Shown one piece after another: positions 46,876 through 58,685 of a stretch of 64,000 nucleotides of DNA; the stretch's first letter is position 1; the number at the start of each line of letters is the position of its first letter. This DNA is from Podospora pseudoanserina (taxonomy: Eukaryota > Ascomycota > Sordariomycetes > Sordariales > Podosporaceae), in NCBI RefSeq assembly GCF_035222485.1, contig NC_085922.1:2371001-2435000 (forward strand). Direction: 5' to 3'. The notes beneath the pieces were generated by a model. It searched no databases. It was given only the letters and a program-made list of their open reading frames with translations, and was not told where the DNA came from. The position numbers and the translations under genes are program-made.

Positions 46876-49800
46876 GCTAGGCAAGCTTCTGCTTGTCAAG
46901 ACGCGAAGGAGTGTCGCTTGTCTGACGTGACCTGGCCAACGGGCGGGGTATCAAAAAGCAGCTTGATAACTGCGAAGGATGGAAGGGTCTACAGGATACG
47001 AGATATGATTAGCTCCAAGACTATACGAAGTAATTCTTTGTTCCAAGTTGTTAGTCAAAGACAAGATAGTGCGTGAGGGATCCTCGAAGTCTGGCGCTGT
47101 GAGTGAAATCTGACAGATGGGTGGTGGGAAACTGTTTAAAGTTCGAGGGAGAGGACCAATGGTCCAGTGTGAATGTGCGGGTTACGCCACGTCGCCGCGA
47201 GACAGGTGAAAAGCCCTCAAGGCAGTCACGGAACTCATTTGAGGGCTTTGTGGCCCAAAGCTTGAGCTGCCAGCTACGTCCCGTATCCGAACGCTGTGTG
47301 TAGCCACCAGACAGGACCATCACCCCACCCAGAGCCGGTCAACCACAGCCAGAATGCTGAATAGTTGTTATCAGAGGCAGAAGGTGGCCGACAAGTGCCC
47401 AGCGTGGGATCGTCCCAAGTAGTGGGGGACGGGTCTAGAATGTCTCGAGGCATCGGATATTGGCGTGGCATGATGCATGCTCCTTGATAGGCAGCTCTCC
47501 TGAGCAAAAGCTCCCAAGACTTGTGATGCAATCTGGACCATCCAAAGAACGGTAGAACCCCAACCGGCGCGGGATGACGACAGGCGTGTAGCACCCAGAG
47601 GCCTTATCGTGTGTCCATGCGGCTATATTCCCGCAGCTTTGATAGGAGCACCCATCCTATCATCGATAGGCGAGAACCGAAGCCTTTCATGACGCCTGCC
47701 TGTCCTTGCCGACATGTACCAAGCACCAAACGGCGTCGGCACGTCGTAACGCAATATGGAGGCGGGGTGGGAGGGGCGGGGGGGCCAAGACCGGGATTGG
47801 GAGTGTGAGAGCGGGGGAGGGTGTGTGTGTTCCCCCACCACTAGCACCACCACCCCCTCCATTCGCATCCACATCCGAAATCCACCATGTCATATCCACA
47901 CTTCGGAGCACAAGCAGAGACGCCCGCGTTCGCCCGTGTTCGCCCGGTACCTGCCGCCCAAATATGAATGGCGGGCGAGGAGTTGCTTGTTTCTTGGGAG
48001 GAGGGGTTTCGGCTTCGTTGTGGGATAAATTGGATGCGCCGGAGTGGTTATCGGGGCCCCGCAGTTGGGTGGACATGCTGAGTTTCGACGTCATCCAGAG
48101 ATAGAGCTTCGGAAGATCCCTTGGCGGCGCCCGAGACCTTGGTGGGCATGGAGCGGGGTGTTGATGTTTGTCGCATGCTGGCCAGATTGTCCATTGCCTT
48201 CGATCAAAGGCTGTCGTAGTTCTCACGAGGTGGCCGAGCTCTTGAGATACCTCGAAGCATATCTTGTCTTTCATCACATCGTGTCTGGGGCTGGGTGTTG
48301 CGAGGGGGATGGGAAGGGTTGTCGATCCGAGGAGACTTACCGTTAGAACTAGCTATACACTCCAAGAGAGAGTGCTGTTGCTTCACGGGTCAAGGTGGGA
48401 CTCGAGGTCGAGTGGTGGTTGTTTGGAGGGGGAGGTGCGGAATCGTGGAAGAAAGAGGGAGGAGGAGGGGGAGGAGAGAGAAAGTGGTCGTGGAGGGGCG
48501 GCAAGCCTGCTTTTATGAAGAGAGCTCGGAGACGGCCGATGGCAGCAAGCTATCCGTTCTAGCCAAGGATGCTGCCCAGGAGCTTTGCGTGTTGGATCTG
48601 GGGTTCTCGTTTCTCAATTGAGGCAGAACAACCGGAGCGGAGAGCAGACGTAGCCAAGACAACCTGGATACAAGGGGGAAGATGGATGGTGGAAAGTGAC
48701 CCGAGTGCTAAAGGCAATGACATGTGGCTGCTGGTGTTGAAGGTGTGTTGCTGCGAAGGGTGAGTGGGGGGAGGTGGGGAGACACCTTCCACCTGGTCGC
48801 TTATTCGTGGGTGGGCTATTCATCCAGTGCACTCCATCTGCTACCAGCTACCCTACATCTGCCCATCTCGGATGGTCTCCCACATGCTACAATATTGAGT
48901 GGCATTCATAGCTCACTATTTATCTCCTCTCCTGCAGGTTGCTACGGTTTGTGTAAAAAGCGCGCACGCATTTGAAGCTGTCTGACGGTGTCACCGCATG
49001 GAAGAACTGTCCGTTGCCCTGGTCCGGTGGCTTGTCATCGTCCTATTCATGCCGAATGAGAATCACTGGACACCGGCAATGTGAAGTGTTTGATGTGAGT
49101 ATTTCCGCGGCCACAGTAACTTTATACACTTGTAAAATAAATCCAGTAATTCCATCCGAACAGTTTCAGGCGTAATACCTAGGAGTAGGACACATCAAGA
49201 CGGGCCGACCTCCTTCTCGGCGTACTGGAGAAAGTGATGATAAAGAACACGAGCCTGAAGATTCCGGTCAGCATGTTCTCCGCTTCCGGCTGCCAAGCAT
49301 AACAGATATTGATGAGAGATGATATTGCCAGCAAATCTGGGAGGGAGTGAAATCACTTGTGTAAAAGTGTTTTGCCATGGAAACACAGGCCTGATGCCCG
49401 GTTGGAGGCGTTGGTAGGTGTTCTTCATGAACACAGCGGGTTGTGCACCCCACACCATGGCTGCATCTTGCAGAACCAATAATGGACTAGCGCAAGATCC
49501 ACTGGCATCGCCTGCATGCGAAGCATCCACAGCATGCTTCAGCATCCCACCATCCCTGTCCGGCGACAGGGTTCAAAAAAGTTGGGCCGTCCAGTCCCGC
49601 AACATTCTCACCAATCAGATAACACCGTTTTCAAAGACGACCGGCCGATGTCGCCAGCTCAAGCGCCAAACCCAGGGCACCAGGGAAAGCGTGCGGAGGA
49701 ACGTCTCTGGTGTCCCTGTCAGCCGGTATCGTTCAACATGTCGGAAAACACCAGACAGCAATCACGGCGATCCGCTTGAATAGACATGGAAATAATAGAG

Positions 49801-52588
49801 GAAATCGCTGACACATGATACCAGCTAGCCAGATCAACATGGGGATCCCACCACGTGCCGCGAATAGGTAGTTGTAGTGTAGGCATCTTCCTCTCACCTC
49901 ATAAACTCCCACTCTGTATGTCTTCCTCGAGAATGACGACTACCTAGGGAAAGCCACACGCTCATCATCGCCCCCTACACCATGACGGGGGTTTTTGGAC
50001 CCGTCTTGGCCCAATCTAGGGAGCTGGTCAGAAGAGGACAGAATGCTCGATTGGCGACGGATTGGCCAATGGAAGATGAATGAAAATTCATCCAAGGTCA
50101 CGACTGGACGGCACTGCACTGCAACAGAAACCAAAAACGGCGAGAGAAAAAAAGGACCGCATCCCATCTGCCTGCCGCACGAGAGGGTGAACTGAGTTTC
50201 GGCACATCTGCATGCAGCTTTCTCACTGTGACCTCACCAAGTCTAACGAGTCGTGGAGAAGGCTGCTGTAAAAAGATTATCACAGAAAAGGCAGACCCTC
50301 AACCAATCACAACACACCAAGACCAGCCTCAACGTTCCTTATCTCGAACGAAGGGGTGGCCCCCGCAGCCCGATCGCCTTACGCACAGACGTCACTGGTC
50401 TTTAAGACTTGGCCGGCTCCCCCTCCTCCACCATCTCATCCAGCGAAAGGCCTGTGTTTTAAGCATATAAAGTGTGGTAGCTACTCACCCTACCTTGTCA
50501 TCCCGAGATCACCGATGGTCGGCCGTATCGCCGCGGTGGAAACAGTCCCATCAGGACGGAAACTCTCGTCCACCTTCACCACACCCTCTGGCACCCGCAT
50601 CATCTGAAGTTGGGAAAACGGTTTTCAGACCACGCGACAGCATCCCGCGGTGGAACGTTGCATAGTTTAGCTGTCTTCTGCTGTGTTTCCCGTCTCAGCC
50701 AGAGCCGCAGGGCCGTATTTGGGGCAGAGGGTGATCCTGGCGACCTGAGACTCTTCCCGCAACGATGAACCCAAATTCCCCTCAAGGCGGGGTAGAAAGA
50801 CGCGCAGTGGAACCCTGGCTTGGGCAAGGAGATGGGAGGCAAGGCTCCACTTCGTGGGGGGCGTTGCTGGAGGGTGACTGTATGAATAGACAGCAGCCAT
50901 TCATCAGCAGCATGTTTGAGAGCCAAACATCTGATCTGCGTGCTTGTTCATGCCCGGAATCGCTCCACCGGAGTTGGGAGTCATCGTGCTCTCTCCTTCT
51001 GGCTTCTGAGCTGTCGCCCGTTCCGCTGGCCGAGATCGGCGGGTTCCCGGTCTTTGATGGACCTTGCCATCCAGACCGCCCGTTCAGCTATCGCCCGAGA
51101 ATACCCTTGACAAGGCTGCAAGGCCAGCTGTATGTGCCTTATTCCCAGCAGCTTTCCGGCCAGTCATGTTTAACAAGACGTAAGAATATTCTTTTTCCCT
51201 CTGTTCAACTGGTCACGGCAAACATTGAGCACACGACCGGCTACGCGGCTCCCTCATGTCTCCCCACGCGCAGTCTTCCCCCTTTTGCCATTGCTATTCC
51301 GAGAAATTCCGAAGGGTGAGCTCGTTAGCGTGGCAGGCGAGAATTGGCTGCATGTTCATTTACAGTGGCGCTCAGCGGGTGGCCTTCCATGCAGGTAGGG
51401 AAAGGCCCGCAAGGAGGCAATACTAAAGCATTCAGACGAAATTCAAGCTCTTGTGCAGGAGGTCAGCTTGCCATTATTACCTCACAAAAACTACGGTTTC
51501 CTGTGGGACCCTCGGAACGAAATGCCCCTGGATTTTCGTCGAGGTCCACGGATCCGAAGGGATGGGTAATTCAAATCGAGTGATCCAGGTCGCACAATCT
51601 GATAATGATAACCCAACTTGTGTTGCCGTGGTCGGGAGCTTATTTGGTAAGACGTCTTTGTCTGCCATACCGGTTCTCGATAACTACCAGTCGGCTTCAT
51701 CCACAATGACAGTTGTCTCGGCTGGTCCCGGAGAACACGGGACACAAGCTCGACTGACTCTTCAGTTCACGGCAGGTTGAGTCGGATGCTATGCGTGTGG
51801 CGGGGCTTGTCTTGTCCACCACCACCGGGCTTGGTTGCTTTCACGAGGGTTTCCACACATGAGCTTACTCCTCGGTCTTGGTGTTGAGACGGGTACCAAT
51901 GCTCCGACGAGCGACAGAGAGAACCCGTTTTCGTGCCGTTTACCGTTGGCAAGGAGCTTTCCTTAGGCAGTTATGTTTTGAAATGTCTTGAAACCCGAGG
52001 CCCAGACCACAGGTGGACGGCATCCAAACAGCACCGAGGCATTACCACTCTTGGTTCTCCCGGTGGCGAACAAAGAAATAAGAGCACCTATGGAGGGGTA
52101 GCCGCCAACAACCCCTCTATGCTTTTCGTCCTGAAAGATGGCTAAATCTCAGGGTTGACCTCAGGGACCCACGGGGAGTTAAAAAGCCAAGTTTCCCGGT
52201 GCGGGTGTGGACTGTGCGACCCCTGGCCCTGGGAGCACAGACCATATCATGTCGCCGCATCGTGGGGTAAGTATCTTGTATACAGTATCAATACAACTTG
52301 GATGGCAGAAGATGGCACTGTGGAATAAACAATTTGTCGTCATTCGTCCAGAGAGGTCGCGACTTTTGAAGCGCGACAGCTCAAAGTCAACATTCATTGT
52401 CGCAACGACGAAGCTTGCAGTCACGGTTCAACAGTCACAACCAATGTTGTGATATCACTTGGGACGACTGATTTTTAAATTGATCATAGTAGATGAGATC
52501 CCCAACTACTTCAGCTACCAACCAGAAATGAGGTGCAAAAGGTCGACGTTGCAATCAATCCATAACTGATAGCGAACTGTCCGCAACC
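46876..52588. other. 5.7-kb gene-free interval between GLT1 and APC15
   Basis: The longest region without a supported gene. Open frames reach 184-196 codons (47687-48277 minus, 50765-51319 plus), but they overlap frames on the other strand, lack domains and do not show the host codon bias. GC content is normal and I see no transposon termini, tRNA or tandem array. It could hold long noncoding transcripts or extended regulatory DNA. Confidence 0.45.
46949..47068. promoter_or_regulatory. GATA cluster upstream of GLT1
   Basis: Five GATA cores (46949 as TATC, 46965, 46995, 47002, 47065) fall within 120 bp, starting 74 bp upstream of the GLT1 start codon. About one would be expected by chance. 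NIT2/AreA-type GATA factors regulate nitrogen genes in these fungi, so nitrogen control is plausible but not shown. Confidence 0.4.
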
Positions 52589-54152
52589 ATGTTCTCTACT
52601 TTACCCGATCTCACCCCCCGAGATGTAAGCCCCCGTTTCCTCCCCCTCCTTTGCATTCTATCACTAACCCTCTCTCCTACAATAGAGCCACTCCTCATGG
52701 TACACCTCCCCCCGCCGCCCGCACCCCCCCCAACAATCCCACCACCCCTCCACAGCCTTCACCGAATCCTCCACCACCCTCGACAACAACTCCCTAGTCC
52801 CCCCTCCCCCTCCCCCCAACTCCCGCCACAACAACAAATCATCCTCCTCCACCAACTCAATCATCGACCGCTCCTTGTTAGGCCGCCTAAAAGCCGACGA
52901 GGACCTCATCCGCCGTCGCCAAGCCCACATCGCGACCCACGGCCAGCAATGGCTTAAACCCCCCGGTCTAGCCAAGACATTATTCCAGATGAGGGAAGAG
53001 AAACGTGAACAAGAGGAGCACGCCGAGGCGGTAAGAAGGGAGATGGTAGCGCAGGAGCTGGCCGAGGCGCAGGCTGCCGAGGAGGAGCAGGGTGTTGAAG
53101 AAGGTGAGGAAGAAGAGGGGACGGAGGTTGATTTGGATGGGGAGATTCCCGAGGGGATGATGGATATGGAAGAAGAGGATTTGGATGATGAAATTCTCGA
53201 GGGTGATCTTGATGATGATGATGATGATGATGATGACGATGATCTGGATGATGCGGTGCCAGGGGAGGATTTGGATGATGAGATACCCGAGGGAGACTTG
53301 GATGATGATATACCCGAAGGAGGGGGGTTTGGGTATGATGGTGCGAGTGATGATACGGACGAAGAGGAGGGGGATACGGAGCAGAACATCAACAACACTT
53401 TTCAAACCGCGCAGTTTGACACGTCGGGAGATGAAAGCAGTTCTGTCGACCCGAACGATGTTTCGCTTACCGAGGTGCAACAGCAGCGCCGGATGGAGAG
53501 GAGGGAGCTTCAGTCACGGGTGGCTACCGTTCGTGCGCAGGAGCAGAGGATGAGAGATCTCATGGCGCAGCAGAGCCAACCGAGACATGGGAATAACAAC
53601 AGTAACGACGATGATTTGTATGGTGGGAATGACAATGACGACAACCACTACCGCGATGGAGGAGCGAATGACATGTTGGAGGAGGAAGACCTTATTTCGT
53701 CTCGGCAGTTGGAAGGGGGGGCTGAGTCGGGGGATGATATGGACATGGAGGCTGACCTGGACGACGAGATTCCTGACGCGAGCGGGATCAGTGGGGTTAG
53801 CGGTGGTGCCGGGTTCGGGATGGACGGGGCGGGTTATGAGCATACTGACTCTGAGGCTGAGCTTAGCGATGATGGGACGCAGGGGAATGTTAGTTTTGCC
53901 AGAGGCGGGGGGAGTGTTAGACGGCAGCAGCATCAGCAGGGGAATTTCAGGAGCAGTGCTGTTGGCCCACCGCCGCCGCAGCAGCAGCAGAATTTCAGGA
54001 ATAGCGGGGGGAACTTTAGGAGCAGTGGAATGGGAAGGTTTGATCCTAGGTCGAGTCTGAATCACGATATTAGTGGGTTTTTGAGCTTGGACGGGAGTAG
54101 TATGATTGGGAGTAGTCCTCATGTTAGTTTTAGGAGGAGTCGACGTGGTTAA
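52589..54152 (+). CDS. APC15: Anaphase-promoting complex subunit APC15 (MND2-like)
   Basis: Exons 52589-52624 and 52686-54152 encode 500 residues. The N-terminus MFSTLPDLTPRD, then SHSSWYTSPRRPHPP created across the intron (GTAAGC/TAG), is the hallmark of the Apc15/Mnd2 family. The conserved helix LLGRLKADEDLIRRRQAHI lies near residues 70-90, followed by GQQWLKPPGLAKT. Apc15 is a small APC/C platform subunit that promotes turnover of the mitotic checkpoint complex. The rest is acidic and disordered, including five or six copies of a motif like DLDDEIPEG and an Asp run from a (GAT)n tract near 53210-53240. It then has Gln/Asn/Ser-rich stretches. The protein is much longer than animal APC15 because of this tail. 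Confidence 0.88.
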
Positions 54153-54660
54153 GAAGGTTGGGTGGTGGTGGTCAATGAGGGAGTGTGTGTGGTTTAGTTC
54201 AAGTATGATACCCATTTTGTTTGTCTTAAACTGGGAGCATGGCGTATCGTTATGGAACCGGATTCATAGGGCTTTTTTGAGGTTTGTATTACACTGATGA
54301 AAGGCATGGAAGAGGCGCGAAACTGGTTGAGGTAGTCAAGCATTGCATCCCATTTCAGTCACGCCCTGGCAGCATATCAAAGGTGAGAAAAGAATCCATG
54401 TACCAATATTAAATAAATTTGTAAACCAAAACATTACCAGGCCCGCCATAGCATGTCGAACAGAGCTTTATATAACTGGATGAAGCCAAGGAAGCAGAGT
54501 CAAACCCAAGCGCCCATGCATTTTTCACATCATTCTCCCACCCCTTTCCCTCCTTTCGTATTGACGTCCATCATTTTTCCCTTTCCGCCCTCATCCACAC
54601 TATTACTTCATATCCTTTTCCCCCACCAGCCGTCCATCCCATCAGTCTAGGTCAAACAGG
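54153..54660. other. Convergent intergenic region (APC15 / BET1)
   Basis: Only 3' trailers and unsupported short frames. Confidence 0.4.
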
Positions 54661-55562
54661 CTAAAACAACCATACCCAAACAAACAAGACAATCACCGCC
54701 GCGAAAAACGCCAACCAAACCCTCCACCCAACCCCCGTTCTCTCGGCCATGACCAACATCCTGTTCATCGTCCCCCTCAGTCTCAATCTCGTGTTATCAA
54801 AGCCCTCGTTCATCTTCTCCGCCAGCGCCGAGCTCTCCCTGATCTCGTCTCCAATCGCAACCGTCATGTCCTTGAGTATCCGGACCTTGCCAAGGATGCC
54901 GTCGACCTGGGCGTCGTTTTGGGATTCGAGCTCGTTGAGGACCGCGTCTGAGTATTGGCCCCTAGTTCCAGCCGAGCACCTTAGCGATTGGAACCACGAA
55001 AAAACAAAGAAAGGTAGGGAAGGATGGGAAAGGAGAGGGGGAAACACACTTTCGATTTGGAGTCGCTGACCGATACCCGCCATTGCCGGAACTCCCCTCG
55101 CCGATTCCTAGTGATGAACTGCCATTGTTGCTTGTGTACCCCCCGTAGCCATACCCGCCGCCTGCTCGGCCGGGCTGGGAGTTGAAGGTTGATGGGGAGG
55201 CGGTGCGGGAGGAAGGGCCGCCGGAGTAGCCTTTGAAGAGGTCGGAGCGGGAGTCGCGTTGGTGGAGGGTTGAGGAGGGGAATCTAAGGGGGGTGTTAGT
55301 TATTGCTGGTAAGAGGGAGGTGACCATGCGGCGCGCCTCGAGGATGGGGTTGTCGTAGGGTGGGTTGCGCCGGCCATCGGGGTTCATCGCGCGGCGGCGG
55401 TTGCGTCGTCAAACTGGCAGAGTGAAGCCATCGCGGATTCTTTGCATTCAATGACGTTGATGTCGCTGTCAAGAACCGTCGCGCACCACCCCATCCTATT
55501 CCCTTCGATGCGCGCGCGCGCGCGCAAGCAGCTAAAAACCCAAAAACTCACCGAGAAGCCAT
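54661..55562 (-). CDS. BET1: BET1, ER-Golgi Qc-SNARE
   Basis: Exons are 55552-55562 (11 nt), 55050-55283 and 54661-54961, giving 181 residues. Bet1 acts with Sed5, Bos1 and Sec22 or Ykt6 in fusion of ER-derived vesicles. The start MASR-FPSSTLHQRDSRSDLFKGY is formed only by joining the 11-nt exon to the acceptor at 55284; a frame that reads upstream without this splice gives a false N-terminus. A Gly/Ser/Tyr-rich linker precedes the SNARE helix (GQYSDAVLNELESQNDAQVD), with a central-layer Gln region near DAQVDGILGKV and a C-terminal anchor (VWLAFFAAVIVLFVWVWLF). The first intron (268 nt) has GTGAGT and ACTAAC and contains a 16-nt GC alternation; the second (88 nt) has GTGTGT and TAG. Confidence 0.9.
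55510..55525. repeat. (GC)8 tract in BET1 intron 1
   Basis: A pure alternating GC run 26 bp inside the BET1 first intron, counting from the donor. Such runs can adopt Z-DNA. Confidence 0.9.
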
Positions 55563-56861
55563 CTTATCCTACCCCCTATCCGGTCGCCGGATAGTATTCT
55601 CTAGGTATTGTTCGTTGTATCGCAGCGCTATCTCCCAAACGACCCTCTATCCATTATTATCCTTTTCCCAAACTGTGGCGCTCTCTTGTTTTGTCGCGAG
55701 TAGGAGTTGTTCGTGTGTTGTTGTAAGGTGGAACTTTTCCCCCAGCACCTGGCCTGATCACAAGGATTTAAGGTTTAGACTACGTGGTTGCTGTGTAACT
55801 ACCGGGTAGGTGTTCTTTAGGACGTACGTTACCTGCTGCGTGCGCGTGGCCTGTAAAGGTGTCCTTTGTCCACCCCAAGCTTTCCCCACGATGTGACTGG
55901 CCAGCTTTTAGAAAGAGCCTCTCCCAAAATTTATGGGGCAAAGGGGTAAAATTAAAAAAAAAACAGCGAGAAAGGAGAACTTTTTTGTTGGCCAATTGAG
56001 GTCTCGATTTATTACAGCAAGCAATCCAACCCTTAAGGGGTTGGCTACCGGCAACGGAGCAGGAAACTAGAAAGTATGCTCCGTGTTATGGTCCGCTAAT
56101 TGTTGATCTCCAATCACTTGCTCTGCAAAACCCCTATTAGCTGCAGCTTTTACTTTGCACATTGACATCTTCACTCTCAAGGTCCAACTGACGAGGCAAT
56201 GCATGTGAACTCTCTTCCCCGTTGGGCTGAAAATGGATCTCAACAAACTCTGGGCATTCCCTAGTGGACCAAGCTTTACCAAAGCCAAAAATAAAATGCA
56301 GCAGGGGTAGTGCCGACGTTGACAACAGCTCCCTTCAGCAAAAAGGAGGGGAACTCAGAAACACGGTATTGTTTACGAGGATGCAGCTTGACGTTCCATG
56401 AGGGGGTGAGATGCGACTCGAAGATGCGCTTTTTGAATTTCATAAACCGCAAGCCACATCCAATCCATAGCCGGAGAGAGCTAGACAATTCCCAGATCGC
56501 AACCCTCTCTACAAGGATCGCATCCTCCTGTATAGCAAGCCCCCTCTGTTCAGACCACAAAAGTCTTTTCTGTTCATAAATTTGACCCCTTCTGTCCGAA
56601 ACCCATTTCCCAAAACCACCCCTCCTGTGTATCAGACTAGATGAAATCGCAATGTTTTATGAAAAAAACCACACAACCAAATCATCCCTCCTGTATAGTA
56701 GACTGGCGAGAAAAGAAGCCATGGGCCCGGATCTGGTGTTTCTTCCTCAACATCATTAGAGGCTCATGCTCATTTCAGTGTCGTAAATCAAAAAGCGATG
56801 CCGCAAAGAAAGATCCGAAAACGTCAGAGAGAGAGAGAATGAAAGTGACGCTGTGGTGAAT
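55563..56861. other. Intergenic between BET1 and CHZ1
   Basis: Promoter side of BET1 and downstream side of CHZ1. Nothing coding is supported; composition is slightly AT-rich around 55940-56640. Confidence 0.4.
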
Positions 56862-57371
56862 TTAGGCGTCCTTCATCTCCTCATCCGGAGCCTCGAAGTC
56901 GTCATCATCCTCCTCGTCGTCGTCGCCCTCGGGAGGGTTCTCCTCGGCGGCCTTGGCGAAGTCGATGACCTTGCCGCGGGTGCGACGGCCAATCACGTTC
57001 TCGAGGTCGATCTCCTCCATGCCATCCTCCTCTGTGAGATGGTTAGTTATGCGACTCGATATGACGTGGGCATGCTTTGTTTTGATTTAGGTAAACATAC
57101 CAACTTCGGCCTCCTGTAGTAAACACTGTTAGCAAGTTGCCCCTCCTCCAAAGTAATAATGCGATTCGCGAATCGCGCAAGTGTCTCAAGTCGCAGCAAA
57201 AAGAAAACATACCTCCTCGACCTCCTCCTCATCGTCATCATCATCATCGTCCTCGACCATAGAGGTATCATCAACTGGCTGCTCGGTGCTCTTGCCCTTG
57301 CCCTTGAAATCGGTCTGGGCAGCGCCAGCCTCGGCAGCCGCAGTGGGGTCTGTAGCACCGTTGGAAGCCAT
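56862..57371 (-). CDS. CHZ1: CHZ1, histone H2A.Z-specific chaperone
   Basis: Exons 57213-57371, 57101-57113 (13 nt) and 56862-57031 encode 113 residues. The CHZ motif NVIGRRTRGKVIDFAKA is intact in exon 3. Chz1 delivers H2A.Z-H2B dimers to the SWR1 remodeler in the nucleus. Acidic runs flank the motif on both sides (VEDDDDDDDEEEVEE and GDDDEEDDDDFEAPDEE), as in the family. The 13-nt middle exon encodes EAEV plus one base; both flanking introns have GTATGT donors and YAG acceptors and keep frame, which makes this micro-exon credible. Confidence 0.88.
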
Positions 57372-57990
57372 ATTTGCGATTTGTTTGTAGTGTTGTGTTG
57401 GGATAGCAAGGTAGAAAACTCGCGAGTCGGACCGTGTAGAGTTTAAGGTTCGGAGTTTGCGTGTAGTGACAACGCAGAGCGGGGGCAGAATAGAAGGAAA
57501 GTAGGGGTGGAAGTCGTGGCAGATGGAGATCTGATGGTCGCTGGCGCAGTGAACCTCTCAGCTTTATTATTGGAAAGCTTATTTGTGGGGCTGAGGTGCG
57601 GGCGAAACTGCGCTAAACTTTATCGGCTCGATCACCACTGGCAACCAGCTGACAGGGGTCCGAGAGCTGACGGCAGTAGCCACCAGCTAGCCCACTGTGT
57701 GAGGGCTCGCGCTGCGCTGCGTCGCGCAAAGGCCATCGAATGATCAACAAGTCTAGAGCGGCAGCTTTGCCGCCGACCTGTGAATCGGGACGGGTGATTG
57801 TAGAGAGAGAGGAGCGACAGCTTGATCAGAGAAACCAGTCTGTGTCCATGGAAAGAAACAACAACAGCGCCTCCCTCTTGTTGAATACATAAACAGACCA
57901 CCACACGCCATGACACAAGCCCCTAGAAAAAAGACAACAGAAAATGCCATAATGAATGCCAAAAACTCATGATAATATGCCCAAAACCTC
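57372..57990. other. Intergenic between CHZ1 and EMC10
   Basis: Tandem minus-strand genes. This holds the CHZ1 promoter and EMC10 3' end. The EMC10 frame appears to extend into it only if the last intron is ignored. Confidence 0.4.
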
Positions 57991-58685
57991 TCATTTCCCA
58001 TCTCCACCACCTCCCAGCAGCAAAACAGCACCCAAAAGAATCGCCCACCAGTACCTATTCTCACGTTAGCACATACCCCTATAATATCATCCATCATCGG
58101 CACCCACTTTTGAAGAAAACTCCTCTCCTCAACCTCCACCTTCCTCCCCTCAGCGCTCAGCACAACCGGCTTCCCCAACCCCGGCTGCCTCCCCCTCTCC
58201 ATCCCCCTAACCACCACCCTCGGCCCAAAATTCCTCGTCTGCCCAGCATCAACCCTCACCCCCCTCACCACAACCCCAACCACCTCCTCCCCCTTCTCAT
58301 CCACATTCAGCACAAAGTTCGGCTGGTACCCCTGCCCAAAGTTCTCCACGGACACCACCGCCGCCGAGGAGGCCCATCTCCCTGTTTTCTCATCATACAC
58401 CCCAACTCTAACAAGCTTCGTCTCGGGGTCGAATTCGGGGGGTTCATAGCTCAGGACGGAGGGAGCTGGCGCATCCTCCTCTGAGGAGGGATTGGTGGAA
58501 GAAGAGGGGTGGTAGTTTAGTTCGGCGAGGAGGACCGGCGGGGAGGAAGACGAGATGGGTTGAATGTAGACTGGTGCTATGCGCCCAGTGGGAGAGGAAG
58601 TATAGGTAACATCGTCGTCGTATTCTTGGGCCGTGACAGCTGTTGCGAGGGCCGCGAAGGCGGAGAGTACGTGGGATGGCTTCAT
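57991..58685 (-). CDS. EMC10: ER membrane protein complex subunit EMC10
   Basis: Exons 58108-58685 and 57991-58054 encode 213 residues. The start is followed by a signal peptide (MKPSHVLSAFAALATAVTAQ). The luminal region contains FDPETKLVRVGVYDEKTGRW and a segment ending RQPGLGKPVVLSAEGRKVEV, typical of fungal EMC10 homologues. The 53-nt intron (GTGGGT, GCTAAC, TAG) joins FLQK to a membrane helix YWWAILLGAVLLL and a GGGGDGK end; without splicing, the frame runs on for a further ~110 residues with no family likeness. EMC10 is a peripheral luminal/anchored subunit of the EMC. Confidence 0.82.

Noticed and set aside
47687-48277. 196-codon minus-strand frame downstream of nothing recognisable
   Set aside because: Pro/Gly runs arise from simple-sequence DNA, and the opposite strand is equally open.
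50765-51319. 184-codon plus-strand frame in the large gene-free interval
   Set aside because: No recognisable motif or bias; several competing frames overlap. Treated as chance until transcripts are seen.
57753-57990. Extension of the EMC10 frame with extra Cys-rich membrane segments
   Set aside because: The extension exists only if the 53-nt terminal intron is kept. Splicing gives the family-typical short membrane helix and a Gly-rich end.
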